A stretch of DNA of 64,000 nt, from NCBI GenBank assembly GCA_018697195.1, contig CM031878.1:37880978-37944977 (forward strand). The letters are read 5' to 3'. The position numbers and the translations under genes are program-made. The notes below the pieces were generated by a model. That model ran no database searches, was not told the origin of the DNA, and worked only from the letters and a program-made list of their open reading frames with translations. Every line of letters begins with the position of its first letter. Position 1 is the stretch's first letter. This stretch comes from Certhia americana (Eukaryota; Chordata; Aves; Passeriformes; Certhiidae). Positions 23,295 through 36,944 of the stretch are shown here, one piece after another.

Positions 23295-24215
23295 AAAGTG
23301 CCCCCTCAGTCAGTTTGCAGAAGAAACCAAGCTGGGTAGGAATGATCTGCTGAAGGGTAGGAAGGCTCTGCAGAAAGATCTGGACAGGCTGAGGCCAGTG
23401 GTATGAAGTTTGATATGAAGTTTGATATGAAGTTTGATATGTGAAGTTTGATAAGTGCTGGGTCCAGCCCAACACTGGGTCCAATCAGAACTCCAGACAG
23501 CGCTACAGGCTGGGACAAGAGAGGCTGAAAAGCTGCTCAGCCAAAAAAGGATCCACAGGTGCTGGTCAATAATGTCTGACCATGAGCCAGCTGTGACCAG
23601 CTGCCTGGGAAGGCCAACAGCATCTTGGCCTCTATCACCAATAGTGTGGTCAGCAGGACCAGGGCAGGGATTGTCCCCCTGTACTGGGCACTGGTGAGAC
23701 CACACCTTGAATTCTGAGTCCAGTTCTGGGACACTCACTGCAAGAAGGACACTGAAGAGCTGGAGTGAGTTCACAGAAGGGCAACAGAGCAAGTGAAAGG
23801 TCTGAAGCACATGTCCTGTGAGGGGCAGCTGTGGGAGCTGGGGATATTCAGTGTAGAGAAAAGGAGGGGAGACTGTATTGTTTCCTACAACTACTTGAAA
23901 GGAGGACGTACCAGGTGAAGGTTCTTGGTCTCTTCTGTTACAATCTCAGTAACAAATGATGGGACAAGAAGAAATGGTCTCAAGCTGCACCAAGGGAGGT
24001 TTAGACTGGATATTAGGAAGAATTTCTTCATAGACAGGGCTGTCAGGTATTGGAATAGGCTGCCCTATTGGTGGTGGCATCACCACTCCTGGAAGTGTCC
24101 AAAAGGTGTGTGGATGTGGCACAAGGGGACTTGGGTTAGGTGGCAATATGGCAGTACACTGATAGCATTGGACTTGATGATCTCATAAGTCTTTTCCAAC
24201 CTCTAAGATTCTAAA
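23295..24215 (+). mobile_element. CR1 LINE fragment, 3' part
   Basis: Starts inside the reverse transcriptase region (CCCCTCAGTCAGTTTGCAG) and runs through CTGGACAGGCTGAGGCC, GGGACACTCACTGCAAGAAG and GTGGGAGCTGGGGATATTC to the 3' end at TTTTCCAACCTCTAAGATTC (24215). It contains its own internal tandem repeat at 23402-23451. Open frames on both strands here are LINE remnants, not genes. Confidence 0.92.
23402..23451. repeat. 12-bp tandem repeat inside CR1
   Basis: Three exact copies of TATGAAGTTTGA plus a fourth 14-bp variant. The unit derives from the CR1 coding phrase that normally occurs once (a Met-Lys-Phe codon run), so this is a local expansion after insertion. Confidence 0.9.
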
Positions 24216-26112
24216 GAGAACTAAGCAACTAAAACACTTTTCACATAAGCTAAGCTAACTCTTTTGATACTCCTCTTTAAGTAATGAAGGCTGATTTCCA
24301 TGTGCTATAAGGGATTTGTTGAGTTACTCCATAACTTTTTTTGTAACAACCATCTCATGAGGCACATGACTTTATGAAAGCCTGGAAATTAGTTTTCTGA
24401 ACTTGTCTCTTCACTAATTTAAGTAAAATAGCCCCAGGCAGACACCAACTCAACTAGTGTCCACAAATCCAGCAAGGTAGAAGGTGCTTTAGGCTCTGAT
24501 GCTGTATCTGCCAAGCAGGGATCCAAAAGCTCTGAACCCATTTTCACCCCTTTTCTCTCTAAAATAGACAATATTTTCCTGCACACATTAATGGGAAAAA
24601 AATATATTCAAGCTTCTGCTTGAATTAAAGGCACAATTACTTCTGAAATTAGTCATCAACACATAAATAGAACTTGATTTTTATTACAAGATGGCAAGTT
24701 TAATGCTAGTAACTGTATTTGTGTAGCAACTGTCCTGGAACTTATGACACAGTTTCAAAGACATTCCAGGGAAGCCAGATAAACCAATTTATTTCTGGAA
24801 ACTTCTCAACACACTCTTTCCAAAATATTTATGGTTCTGAATGCCCCCAGAAGCAGATGTGAAAATCAATAGCTCCAATGTATTCTGAACAGTGGAGATG
24901 GATGGTTTCACTGGGATAAGCCATTCAAACCTGACACTAATTAAGACTTCCCAGTGTGCTCTTTTTTGCCATCTTGGATGAGTCTATCAAAACAACAATA
25001 GAGCAGGATGAAACTGAATAATCTATCATTTATTCTAAAGAAATACTTCTCGTAAGTATGCTCTGCTTGAGTGCAGTTATTTTTTGAGAAGAGACCATTA
25101 ATGACAGTTTGCTGAAAATTATGATCTGTGTGAATCTGTTGGAATAAGTACAGCATGGATACCCAAGGAGAAATTTCTGAAATCTGGTCAAGTAACAGGT
25201 TTATATCTGACCTTTCTATCTGCTTCAATGGGAACCAGATTTCCTCAGCTTTGCTAAAAGAAAGCAGGTATAATATGAAAAACTACATCTTATTCAGAGG
25301 AAGCTTTAGAAGTAAGTGCTATTTCTTGTTTGCATTTAATCAGACTTTGGAATGAGAATTTCATGTATGTCAATGACTTCAAGAGTCTGTACATCATTTG
25401 CTCTTAAACGTTTCCTCTACAGCCAGATGGCCCATGGCTTTCAATAGAAGTCTAGAAGACAAGAAGTCAAATTCTATTTCCAATCTGGCTTAAAAAATAC
25501 TTCAAAACTGTATAATTGATTACAACGTTACAGATACATCAGACAATATGATTTCTAGTCATAATTTTAGAAATAAAAATACTACCTAATAGGGTTTTTC
25601 TTTAAATGCAGGATCCTAACAGCACACATTACTTTCACATTACTTAAATTAAGGTATTTATCCTTTAAACAGTCATCAGTAAGCAAGATATACACATTAC
25701 TCTGATTCATTTTGTAAATACAAATTGATTTTTTGTTTGATAGCTTTCAGTAGCTCAGATCAAAACAAATTCCTGTAAGTATTTTTTAGTAATGTTTTCT
25801 AAAAAATCCTGCCTAAAGGTCTATGAGTTTTATTGTGTCCCATATCCTCTAGATTAAATGATTAACAATAAAACACAAACAGAATTGTATTTTTAAAACC
25901 TTCTTACTATGAAATAAGCAGCCAGTTCTGAAGAATCATAGTGGCTTTGTCAGTAAATGACAAAGCAGTATGTTCATTTAGAGACCATTTCACCAACTGT
26001 TTATGAAATCAGTTCTTGGACTGGGATGCTGACATAACACAATTCGTATTATCTCCACACATTTATCCATTCATAACAAAGTCTGTGACTTTTAATATTC
26101 CATCTAAGACCT

Positions 26113-26164
26113 CTTGCTTACTTGCAAGCTCCAGGAGAGCTTGCTTACCTGTGGCTCCAGGAGA
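26113..26164. repeat. 26-bp tandem duplication
   Basis: Two adjacent 26-bp units (26113-26138 and 26139-26164) share CTTGCTTAC and GCTCCAGGAGA, with a few differences between. Unique intronic sequence otherwise. Confidence 0.8.
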
Positions 26165-29100
26165 AGATGGAAAAATAGTATTCCACAAACCAAAATCAAA
26201 ATGTAAAAGAATATAAAGTATCAAACATCATACAGGCTTAAATATCATCTAGCTTTTAAAGTGCTATTTTACTCAAAATTACTCTGTTTTCTCAACGTTT
26301 TAAAAAATGCTCAGTGTATTAATTAGGGGAAATTACATGGCATCTATTTGTGAACAGCAATTACTATCAGTATGTGTCAGCATATTATGCTTAAAAACAG
26401 TAAAAAATAGCAGAAAAAAAAATCTTTAAATACACCACGGATAACCTAAACAAAGAGTCCAGTTTCTTCTTTAAAATTAAAACTGGTTAAAACCCATTTC
26501 AGACACACAAAATGTTAAATTACATATACACTTACATTTCAATTACTATCTAGTCAACACAACCTCTCACTTTACCAAACTCAGTCTATTTCAGTAACCA
26601 CTCAGAGGTTTTGCAAAAAAGAAACTACTTCAGTTTCAATTAACATTAAGGAAGCTTGGAATATTCTTCAGTTATTTAGTTAATTAGGGTCAAAGTGCCT
26701 AAGTACAGCGCTAAGATATGTTTGCTTCCTACATTTCTTTCAGACATTTACCGTCAGGGGATTTTCTTGTTTCAGCACAGTTTATGGATAGTGCATCTAC
26801 GAGATGGTTCTCATTAGCTCAATTCTGTGCCAGCATACTAAATAAAACTGCTGGCCACAAGTCCATTTTTAGGATTTACTGGAGCTTCTCATTTTAGTCC
26901 TTCTTCACTTGGAATGAAAGTCAGAGATCTGCCTACATCTAAATCTCCACTGATAATCATGACAGACTAGTTGATCATAAACAAATTATTCTGCTTAACA
27001 CTTCTACAGAGACAAGGACCTTGTCGTTCAAGCATGTGATCAAGTTGCAGAAAATCTACAGATCAATGACTAGACTGAATTAGTTTTACTTTTGAGCTAA
27101 AAATAAAACAAAAAAAACAACAGAAATAATACTATTCTTTCAGAACATTAATACACAGACTTAATTTCTTTTCACACATTCCCAGACATGAAAATAGATT
27201 CTGTGAATTTCTCCACACTCTACCTGATGATGACCCTTAACCCTGTTCTGTCCCTGAAGAATTAAGCAGGCTCACTTTCAGTCAGTTTTCAGCAAAACTG
27301 CTTTAGATGCTCTTATATTAGGCCAATTTCCTTAACTTTGTTTCAACAACCATAACTACAATTTTCTCTTTAAAAATGAAAAAAAACACAGCAAAAATAC
27401 ACTAAAGGATCATGAAAACCTACTAGAAAAACTTTACTGAAAAAAAATTCAAACTCCCATTGAGACAAATAAGCTTTTTCTTTTGAAATTTAAGTATGCT
27501 ATAAATTGTATTACTCTTGCTAATACATGTAGTTTAGTAAAAAAACTAGGCTCATATTCTACCCCCGTTTCCTAAAATGGATAAAAAATGTCACATGATC
27601 CTAATTTCCAAATGAAATGTGGAAAAAAAATTGGGGGGAGGAGAAGGGAAGGCTGCATTTTTTTTCCCTCACCAGTTCAACCTCAGTTACCTTCTGTGAC
27701 ACCATACAGTACAAACATGTTGCACTACTACTGTGGCTTAGGCCATGAAACTTTTTAGGGATGAGTTCCAAAGCTTAAGCTCCATCTGCAAGTCACTAAC
27801 AAAACCCTCAGAAATCATAAGAAAGAAGCTGAAGAACCGTTGGGCTGGCAAGCTTTGAGTCTAAGCCTCAGACACGAAAAGCAGTTACAAACCTTCCCTT
27901 TTCCCTCTTCTTTCTCTTTAAGAAACACCCACCTAGAAAGTGCTATTACTCTTTGTATTAAAAAAAGGGGAGAGTTTTGATGCTGAAATAAAACACACAT
28001 TTACACTAACTTACAAAAGGAAATTTAATAGCTCTGCCAGAGTCAACCATTAATCTTTTTTCTTTTTTTTTAAAGCTATCTGGTTTAACTAGCCAGTGAC
28101 TTAGAATTAATGTCCAATTAATTCCTCCACAACTTTCAAAAGCCAAAATGCAAGCTTCCCACTGAAGAATTCCTTAAATCCACTCAAAAATGATGTGGAA
28201 AAGAGGAATGAATAAGTTTAAAAAGAGTGGATGGATTGTAAGATTGTTTCATTTTTACTTTAAATCTGTGAGTTACATAATTTCTAGAAAAATAATATCC
28301 TCAAATCTATGTTTTTTTTCAATGAATGTATGTACCCATTTTTATACTTCCAATAGGTACACATTGCAAATACTGCACCAAATTTACAATGATATTCAGG
28401 AAAAATTATTTTCATCACTTCAGGGTTGAACTTCCTAAGTATCATGCCATTAGAAGTTTAAGGGGAGAAAACTGTCCACTGAACTTCTTAGAAAAAAAGC
28501 ACAAAATACACCTATAATGGTGATTCAACTGCTGGTCAAGTTATATCAGATAGACAAAAATATCTAATGCCAGTAGAATTTCTTCAAATAGAGACCTCTT
28601 TTTGCGTCTCAGTAACAAATCATTAGTCTTTACTAGAGCCACCTGGCACAACTAAAGTGCTCTGAGAAATGTCAGCTGGCTAGCAATTTGTGACACTTGC
28701 TGTTAAAGCTCAAGCAGCCTTGCAGGAAAGCAGAATTCTTGGTTTCCAGTTTTTTTCTTTGACATACTTAGCCATTGTTTATTTTGGCCCAGAAACTGAG
28801 AAAGCCTTTATAATCATGTTAGCTTGGCATTGTTAAAGAATTATATTTGAAGAAAAGAGGTCTGTTTTCCCAGTCCATTCATAATACCTTCCTATTTTCA
28901 ACCAGAAGAATATAGTAATGCTTGCAAATTTGAAAACATTGTGAATTCTCTTACATCTTAGCAATGTAACTATCCACAGGTGACCAGAGAAGGTCCAAAT
29001 CAGCTTAAATACTGGTTCTCAAAAGAGTTACTGAGAAGACTAACTATTTAGATGTATGATCTTCAAAATGACCAAGAACTCCCCCTGGCTGACTTTACTA

Positions 29101-32100
29101 AAGTGAAAGAAAAACAGAAGAAAGAAAATACAGACAGTGAATTCAGTAAAACTTCAAGACAGTAAGTGTTAGAAATAGTTATATGCTGTATGTAAAAAGC
29201 CATCTTCATTCTAAATGTTTTCTATGTTAAAAAGATAGAGCCCAATCTCTTCTTGTACAAATATATTTAACATCTTCTATCACCCACTCATCCTTTATGA
29301 ATTGAATTTGTCAGAATATATTCTACTATAAATCTTGACTATATACTATCATTGTATCAGTTACTCATCTTTGATTAATCAGTCAATTCCCATTTTCATT
29401 CCAATATTCCCACCATGCATACCTCACCATACCTAAGAAGCTTTGGGTCTCTAACCTTTAACATTAGCAAGTTTAAGAGGCAGATATGTCAAATTTCTAG
29501 CGAACACTGCTATGAGATATGGGTTTCCCAAGGTGTGTACACCTTAGGAAGTGCACTCAGTTCAACAGGATAAAGTCCTTGGGACACAAACTAATTGCAC
29601 AAAAGACAGAGAAAAGTGCCTAAAGTGCTCTTTACTCCCTTAGGACTCATTGCAAAGCAAGACTTGATTCTTCAAAATAAATTTTAACTACTGATTTAAA
29701 ATTTGAAATGTCTCTTATCACATTAAAAGTTCATTAAATCATTAGGCTTTAATGAATTATCTCAGATCTTAAACACGTGCCTTACCGTTTCATGTAAGTC
29801 TTTTGTCCTCTGCTTCGGTTCAAAAGAAAATTCACTTTGATCTGTTACCCACTGACACTAAAGACATTTCTTTCAAGCTCATTTACATACTTGATTCCAC
29901 ACACGGCTAATTACAATGTAAAAACTCATCCATCAAAATATATCCTTTCATGTGCACTTATAAAATCAAATTATGTTATCTGCCCTCAACTGCAGCTGAT
30001 TTATTACTAAAAAAAAGGCCTGTAAATGCTGTATAACTATTTTCATGACACCAAGTTTAGCTACTTAAATCTATACCATGAAACTCAGATTCCAGATGAC
30101 TACACATCAAACATCAAGGAGGTGAAATCAACTTCTAAAGGAGTAAACTGGCTACAAGGTTAAAAAATACCAGAAAGTTCCCCTTCATTTTGGTTGGAGA
30201 AAAGGTATGGTGTTAATGGCTAGAGAGACAATAATGCATTTTACAGAAACAGCAAAACCACACCGGGCATTGAAGGAAAAAAACCTGGGAGAATGAAAAC
30301 AAGATGAAAAGCTTTTAAATTAAACATAATACAGCATTTAATGTAAGGGCAGAGGTTATTTCTTGTTGCAAAAACCAACAAAACATTCAGGTTTTAAAGT
30401 TATGTGTATTTTAATAACAAAAGCCTCAACACAGCACAACAAACTTTTTAAAGAGCTCATAGACAGTACATTATATACTACTTAGTTCAAGCAGAACTGA
30501 TTTGGTAGGTAACAGCTGACAGAAGCAAGCAGCCAAAAGGAGGGGTGAAGGGAAGCTATATTTTTTCAAAATTAAAACCCCTTAATGGTCTGTGGAATGC
30601 TGTTTACTTCAGCTTTGTTTTACAACCACTGCTGCATGGAGAAGGGATTGACTGAAACGTTTGCAGTCTCTGGCCACCCACACTATGGGAAGCACTATGA
30701 TTAAAGAGAATGGTACATTGTTGTATCTGCCAGCAGTCTGTTCCATGCTGTAATTATTATACTTGCCGTCTTCTTATAATCTGTTGCATCTGTTGTGGCA
30801 AGACCCCAGTGAAAGCACTGTCCAACAAGAAAACGATTGAACCTGAATAGCAAGTTATTTTTAATGGGCACAAAAATGGTCTAAAAACTGGATACTTTAA
30901 ATACTTTTAAGTTTATGAAACATTTTGCCTTCTAGGATAGCCAGTGATACAGAGAAAGCAGATCTACCACTGAAATATTCACTTTAACCTAACTACCTAA
31001 AGATACAGCCTGACACACCACACATTCACCCCACATCTTTATAATGAGGTAAGTTGTTGCTTTAGATCTTTGAAGCACAAAAACCGTGTGAATTCTACAT
31101 AAGGACATGTATTTAGAGAGCACTAATGTATCAGAATTCCATCTGTCACAGTTGTTTCATACAATGATCATTTCTGAGGACCCTATGATTGTAACTGCTC
31201 CCTTATTCTCTATAAGAATATTTAATATTTAACAGCAACTTTGAAAACAACAAAATAAGCCCTAAACCAAAATAAGCACCAAAATTAGTAGCAGTTCTCT
31301 AAGCAGAAATTTTTTTTTGAACTCTGATCTCTGCATTAAGTTGTAAAGGAGTTCAAAACTTATGCTACATGCATTCTCTTGATTTTGTTTGGTGTTTTAT
31401 CACACAAAATAAAGCAGTACAACACTATTGTGCACAACACCTAACTATTATTGCACTCTTCTCTTACAAACAGTACAGGCAGCCTGCACCATTTCAACAA
31501 TCTTGCCAGGAGCTGGCTGCAGATGCTCCTGTGAAAAGCACAGATTGTATACTGGCTGTAACTATAAGGTATTACACTAACCAGTGTGCCACCACCAAGC
31601 AAAAGAGGGAAAAAGGATATATGACAAGCAAGGCTGAATGAAAAATAACCCATTTATCACCAAGCACTCCAGACCACTTTGAGGAAATATCTTTAGACCC
31701 TCTTACACATAAGCCGTTGATGGAAGGCAAGGGTAAATTCCATATATAGTGATTGAGGAAATCTGCTACAAAGATCCCTGAAGGACCAGTGAAAACACAG
31801 AAAAAAAAAAAAAAAGTGAAATATGAAAAGTATAAACAAGATACATACTTTAATCACCATCATATGTCTTTCATCTGAAGAAACACATTATGATCTCCGC
31901 AGTGATCAAAGTTCCTGATGATTATTTGCACAGGTTAGAGGAGGAATGACAATGCTTTTCCAAACATACCAAAAAAGCCGTAAGATCCGTAAAACCACAA
32001 GAGTGAGTCTCAGAAAGTGATTAAGTAACTTTGAACTACTTTGGCCTCCAGGAAACTTAACATTTTCCATTTGTCTCTTGGATGCATGCCTCCTGGAACA

Positions 32101-33009
32101 CAGACGTTCCTCTCCCCACAACTGCTAGGGAAAACCTGATCCCCTGCTCCACGCCTTCCCATCCCTCATACACTGACATTCCCTTCTGATTATTTTGTGT
32201 TTTATCATGATAAAATATTGCAGTGATATTATCACAAAGGTAAGAAACAGACCACAATAAGAAGTTATTTATCTCTGTCAAAATACTACTAAAATTGTTT
32301 TCCCTTTAGAGAGGGGAAATGACAACAAAAAAGTTTGAAAATGCTGTATTTGTAATAGAAACCTGCTAAAAAATAACACTCTATGACACACATTCTTTCT
32401 CCTTTAACTGTCTCAGTAATAAATAGCAGGTGAAGTATGTTCATAATTTTAACTGAGATATCTCTGTTTAGCTCTTAATCTCCTTCTTTCAAAGTTGTCT
32501 AGATAAGAAGGAAAAATATATTTCTCAGTATGTCCTCTAGCAACTCATAAGCCTTTTAATAGACACATTACCCATATATGTCATTAAAGCAGTACTCTTA
32601 TCTCATACAGACATCCTTTATTATAAATCCAACATTATTTTAATATTTCTCCCATCATATGGTCTTGGGGACCATTTCCCCCATTGAATGATAATGCACA
32701 AGTGATTTAAGCTATTCCTAACATAAAAAAGCAAAAAATAAAGAAGAACAGATTTGAGGTTAACTCTAATTTGTGCACTACATATTTTCTTCATGTTACC
32801 TTAAATTCCTGTCTCCTAGAAAAATGTGAACTTGAAGACTTTTTTACTATAAAGAATTATTAAAATAATACCTTCTAGGAAAAGAAGAAAAAAGCTCTTT
32901 ACATTATGTTTGAATTACTTTTTACATATGTCCTTTCCTAACAATTTCAAGTGTTTTCCTGACCAACTGAAAAAGCGTGCATACAAATAAAAATAGTCAG
33001 TAATGAGTC

Positions 33010-33066
33010 TGAAAGATGGCATTGAATATTGGAATATTGAACATTGAAAGATGGTTTGAATATTGG
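33010..33066. repeat. Short direct repeat (TGAAAGATGG...TTGAATATTGG)
   Basis: Two 22-23-bp copies at 33010-33032 and 33045-33066 separated by a partial copy of the ATATTGGA part. Local duplication in intron 3. Confidence 0.75.
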
Positions 33067-33138
33067 CCCCAAAATCAAATCAGCATTCTTTACCTATGAA
33101 GAGAAGATGTAATTCCAATTCTGTGTACAACCCACTTG

Positions 33139-33232
33139 GAATCACAGAATGGTTTGGATTGGAAGAGGACATTGAAGATGATCTAATTCCATCCCACCCA
33201 CCATGGACAGGGACACTGTGAAGGCATTTGGT
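33139..33232 (-). mobile_element. CR1 3' end fragment, minus strand
   Basis: GAATCACAGAATGGTTTGGA followed by GAAGATGATCTAATTCCATC and CCATGGACAGGGACAC is the classic reverse-complement CR1 3' end. Its 5' side is cut off at about 33232, where an unrelated GC-rich segment begins. Confidence 0.88.
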
Positions 33233-33520
33233 CCTTGCCTGAGCTACACTGCAGCCATGCCTGTGGCTGGCCATACACCTTGCTGCCCTGGAGCCTGACC
33301 CCTGGCCATGACCTCACTGCTAATCCTTGGCCTGGTGTGGCAGTCACTGGACTCACGGCTGACCCTGGACTCAGTCTGCTCTTCTGCAACTGCACCACTG
33401 CTGTGTCAAGCTGCATTCCTGTCTTCTCCTCACCTACAGATCCTGGCTCACCTTCCCCTGTGGAGGAGCCTATCTTCACACCAACTGTGGCAGCATCTCA
33501 ACTGAGCTACTCTCAACTGC
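33233..33520. other. GC-rich segment of unknown origin
   Basis: About 290 bp with recurring CTGACCCTGG, CCTGACCCCTGGCC and CTGGACTCA phrases, clearly GC-richer than its surroundings. It starts where a CR1 fragment is cut off. Overlapping open frames on both strands reflect its composition. It is not CR1. It may be a decayed repeat or LTR-element part; I do not recognise it. Confidence 0.45.
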
Positions 33521-34093
33521 CCCTAAATATAATGGTCTCAATGCTCAAATTCACTAAGTGTCACTCATAAGTCTTTTCAATTAGCCTCTCTATTGAATAC
33601 TCTCAGATCTTACATTAATTAAGAGCCAATCTATGTCTTCATTTTGCCTCACTGAATTTTTTTCAAATGCTTACTGAATTTTCCAGCCAGCAGCAATTCT
33701 GTTCAGGGGCTGAATTTACCTTTGCAAACACGGTACTTAAGAGGTGAAAAGTATTTAATTTCTGAATTTATTCTTGGACCTTTTGGCCACAACTGGTTTA
33801 TTACTATTTAAGATGAAGCTCGATTTAAAAAAAAAAAAGGCACAACAAAAAACCCCAAAGCAACACACACTCCACAAAAAAAAACCAAAACACATGTGTT
33901 TATTTTACTGCATGAGCTGAGGTCAGTGGGTGACTAGGATTTCTTACTCTTGCTTTTGTTAGGCACATGGCTCAAACAGCAGCATTTTCATGTTTTAACT
34001 GAAATGACTGCAGTGACACCATCTCTGGGTTTCTTGGAGATGGTCACAAAAACTGAGCATATTTTTTGTAGGCACACTATTTGTGGTGATTTG

Positions 34094-34520
34094 GAATAGG
34101 GCTGCAGCTGAGCCTCATCCCTAATGGGCTACAACTGTGTAGGACACATGAGCAGTGTTAAAGGTAAAGAGACAGGGAATGTTGAGGGGTATGGACCAAT
34201 CACAGAAGGGTGGAGAAGGCACACAGGTGTAATGTGTGTAGGATGAATGGCATAAAGGTTGTATAGAAGAACAAGGCAGCAGTGCTTGGAGCCATTTATG
34301 AGGTCAGTACATTCTCCTTTATCTGGTGACCCAGATGTAGATGCAGGAACGAAGCCAGGCAGAGAAAAGCCTGTAGAACGAGACACCAACACGATGAAAA
34401 ACAGAGTCAGGAGAAGAGAGACTGTAGAACAGTGCCAGGTTCACCATGGACCTGAAGGACAAAGCAGGTGGATCAAGAGCCTGCATCACCAGGTGACTTC
34501 AAGATAGATACACTACCCCC
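34094..34520 (+). mobile_element. LTR/retroviral-leader-like segment
   Basis: Starts near TGTGGTGATTTGG and contains a CCAAT-type ACCAATCACAG, a TATA-like GTATAGAAG, and then TGGTGACCCAGATG (about 34324), which resembles the spacing of an LTR followed by a primer-binding site. No gag or pol reading frame follows. Instead, coiled-coil gene remains begin within about 250 bp. The family is not recognised and the boundaries are approximate. Confidence 0.35.
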
Positions 34521-34739
34521 AGGAGAGTGGCTAGAAGCTTAGGAATGGAGGTTCATATATTGGCAGAAAAAGAGTCCATACTGGACATCCTGCTGTGCAT
34601 ATTGCAAAGAAAAGGTGTTAAATGTGAGCAGTGGGCACTACACATTTTGTTTGTTTGGTGTGGATGAAACAGTGTGAGAATGCTCAGACTGCCTCTGTTG
34701 AAACATGGGAAGAAGCAGGGCATACACTGTGGGAAGCAC

Positions 34740-36450
34740 CCACATTGGGAATCAAGATAGCCACAGGATCATTAAACATCAGGCAAACAAGAATGTCTCC
34801 TGAAAGACAGGGAGGAGTCTCTGATAGAAAAAAATAAGCAGGTGGAATTTCTGTAAGACAAGATAAATAAATCAGAAGTAATGGTGAGAACTAGTCAAGA
34901 AAAGCTGCAGGTTGAAGGTAAAAAATATCAAGTCTCCTTGAAGAAATGGGTGGGAAAAGATCACCTCATCAGAAACTTAACATCCAAGGTCAATCAGCAG
35001 AATGATTTAATTTCTAGTCTAAGCCAGCAAATTGAAGAAAAAGACTCTTCTTTTACCCAGGTCATAGAATGAAATGCTGAATTTTTCTGAAGAGAGGAGT
35101 ACGTTAAACGTCAAACTGCAAGACCTTGAAGCTGTTCCTAATAGTTATGGGGCAGAGCTAAACTGAGTATTGCAGGACTTAGAGATTGTAAGAAAGAACT
35201 AGAACATAATCAGGTTATGCTAAGCAGTAGAGAAGCTGAGTTTAAAGATTTAATGAATAAAAAAAGAGGAGATGAACTGCAATCTTGAGAAAATGGACAA
35301 GGAGAAAGAAAATCTATGAAAGATGCTTCAAGTGGTGTTGACGGTAAAAAGTGATCTAATGCAAAAAGTTGGGAAATTAGTAAAGAGTAGACAGAAAGAA
35401 ATAGAAAAAGAGCAAAACAAGCAGAGGAGCTGTTGAAGCAAGTTGATGAGTTAACAAACAAACTGAAACTAAATGAAGGACAAAGTAATGATTTTGAGTC
35501 TCATCTTGGAAATTTGAAACAACTTGTACAAAAAGATGCCAAAATAAGTGATTTGACCAAAAGAGCATCCAACTTAGAGAAACTTCAGCACAGTACTGCA
35601 GAACTGAATGATGTCATAGTTGTAAAACAAAATGTTTGTAAGCAGAACCTAAAATCTTTAGGGGAGAAGGATTGTATGCTTGCACATCTGCAATCTGTGC
35701 TTGATAAAAGAGAAAGGGTATATTAAGAGGAATATTCTCAATTGCTCTCAACTCTTGAAGAAGTAAAGCCTGAACTAAGAAGGAAAAATTCCAGTTTAGA
35801 AGAGCCTAGTTTCAAGTGCTGGAGGTAGGAATGAGTGTCTGATACCAACAATGATATTAATGCCATAAATTAATTACAAAAGAAAAAGAAACTTTACAGA
35901 GAGAGTTTTTGGTCATGAAAGAATAAAGCAAGAAAGTGAAGAGCACATAAAACTGGCAACAGATTTTGATGAATGAGAAGACTCACCCTGAGCAACTCAA
36001 GCAAGAACATAAAACAAGAGAAAAGATTTAAGCTGCATCCTTGAAAGAATCAGAAAACATGATCACCTCAGTATCAAATGAAGACACCAAGCTAAAAGAA
36101 CTAAGAAGTGATTATACAAAACTTCAGGGAGAAACAAAGGTTAACAGAAAGTAATTCCCTTCAAGGGAATTTAGAATGAAAAGTCGCTGCTTTTCAACTA
36201 TCAGAAACTGATTACTGTAAAAAAAAACTAACTTGAGAGAAGCAACAGAATGTGAAATCCAGAAATAAATTGAAACAGTAGAAGAGCCACTAGCAAAACC
36301 TGCAAATCTAAATGATTCCTAATAACAAAAGCAAAGAGCTGTAATAGAAGAGAAATCCGGAGAGTGCTTCCAAAGGAAATTACAGACATCTTTAGGATCA
36401 CATACAGAAGCCCTAAGGAAAAAAAATGTCAAAAAGAAGTTATGGGGTTT
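34740..36450 (+). pseudogene. Decayed coiled-coil gene fragment, probably GOLGB1 (giantin)
   Basis: Pieces of a continuous coiled-coil protein can be read on the plus strand through many stops and frameshifts. One is an SQEKLQVEGKKYQ and NLTSKVNQQNDLISSLSQQI part (34881-35072). Another is an AEELLKQVDELTNKLKL and FESHLGNLKQLVQKDAKISD part (35400-35726). Near 36390-36420 is FQRKLQTSLGSHTEALRK, close to human giantin LQRKLQAALISRKEALKE. Giantin is a Golgi-membrane tether. The source part lies in its very large central coiled coil. There is no poly(A) tail, and because that region is mostly one exon in known genes, absence of introns does not prove retroposition. It is nonfunctional. Confidence 0.65.
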
Positions 36451-36944
36451 GTTGGACCTAATTCTGATGGCTTGTCAACTTAGAAATGACATTAAAATCT
36501 GCATTTCCCATCCTCTCCATAGGATATAAGCCTATGTAGGATTAAAAATTGGATTAAAATTTTTGTGGCTATTAAGAACATTAATAATTGAATAGCATAA
36601 CAATGAAACTTCTAAAAATACATTGTTCCAGTGCTTCGAGGCTTTAACTGATCATAAATTATAGGAATAACCTAAAAAACCTCCAAACATAAACAATGCA
36701 ATATGACAAAAGGGATCACTTGCCTATATTTATTTAGGATGTCTTATGTGTTCACAAAAGCCTCCAGAACAGGCAATCCTTAGCAGCAGGAAATCTAGGA
36801 ACTCTTCTTGTTTTCTTTTGATTGAGACATATTTATTTAATGATTGCTCTTAGTTTTAACTAAGAAAGGAAAACTTCTGTAACACAATAGCTGAAAATAA
36901 AGCATAATGAACAACAGCTAATCCCCAGTTTTGATTTTCACCCT

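Noticed and set aside
23310..23810. 166-codon minus-strand open frame with a repeated QTSYQTSY-like part
   Set aside because: Antisense of a CR1 fragment and of its 12-bp tandem repeat.
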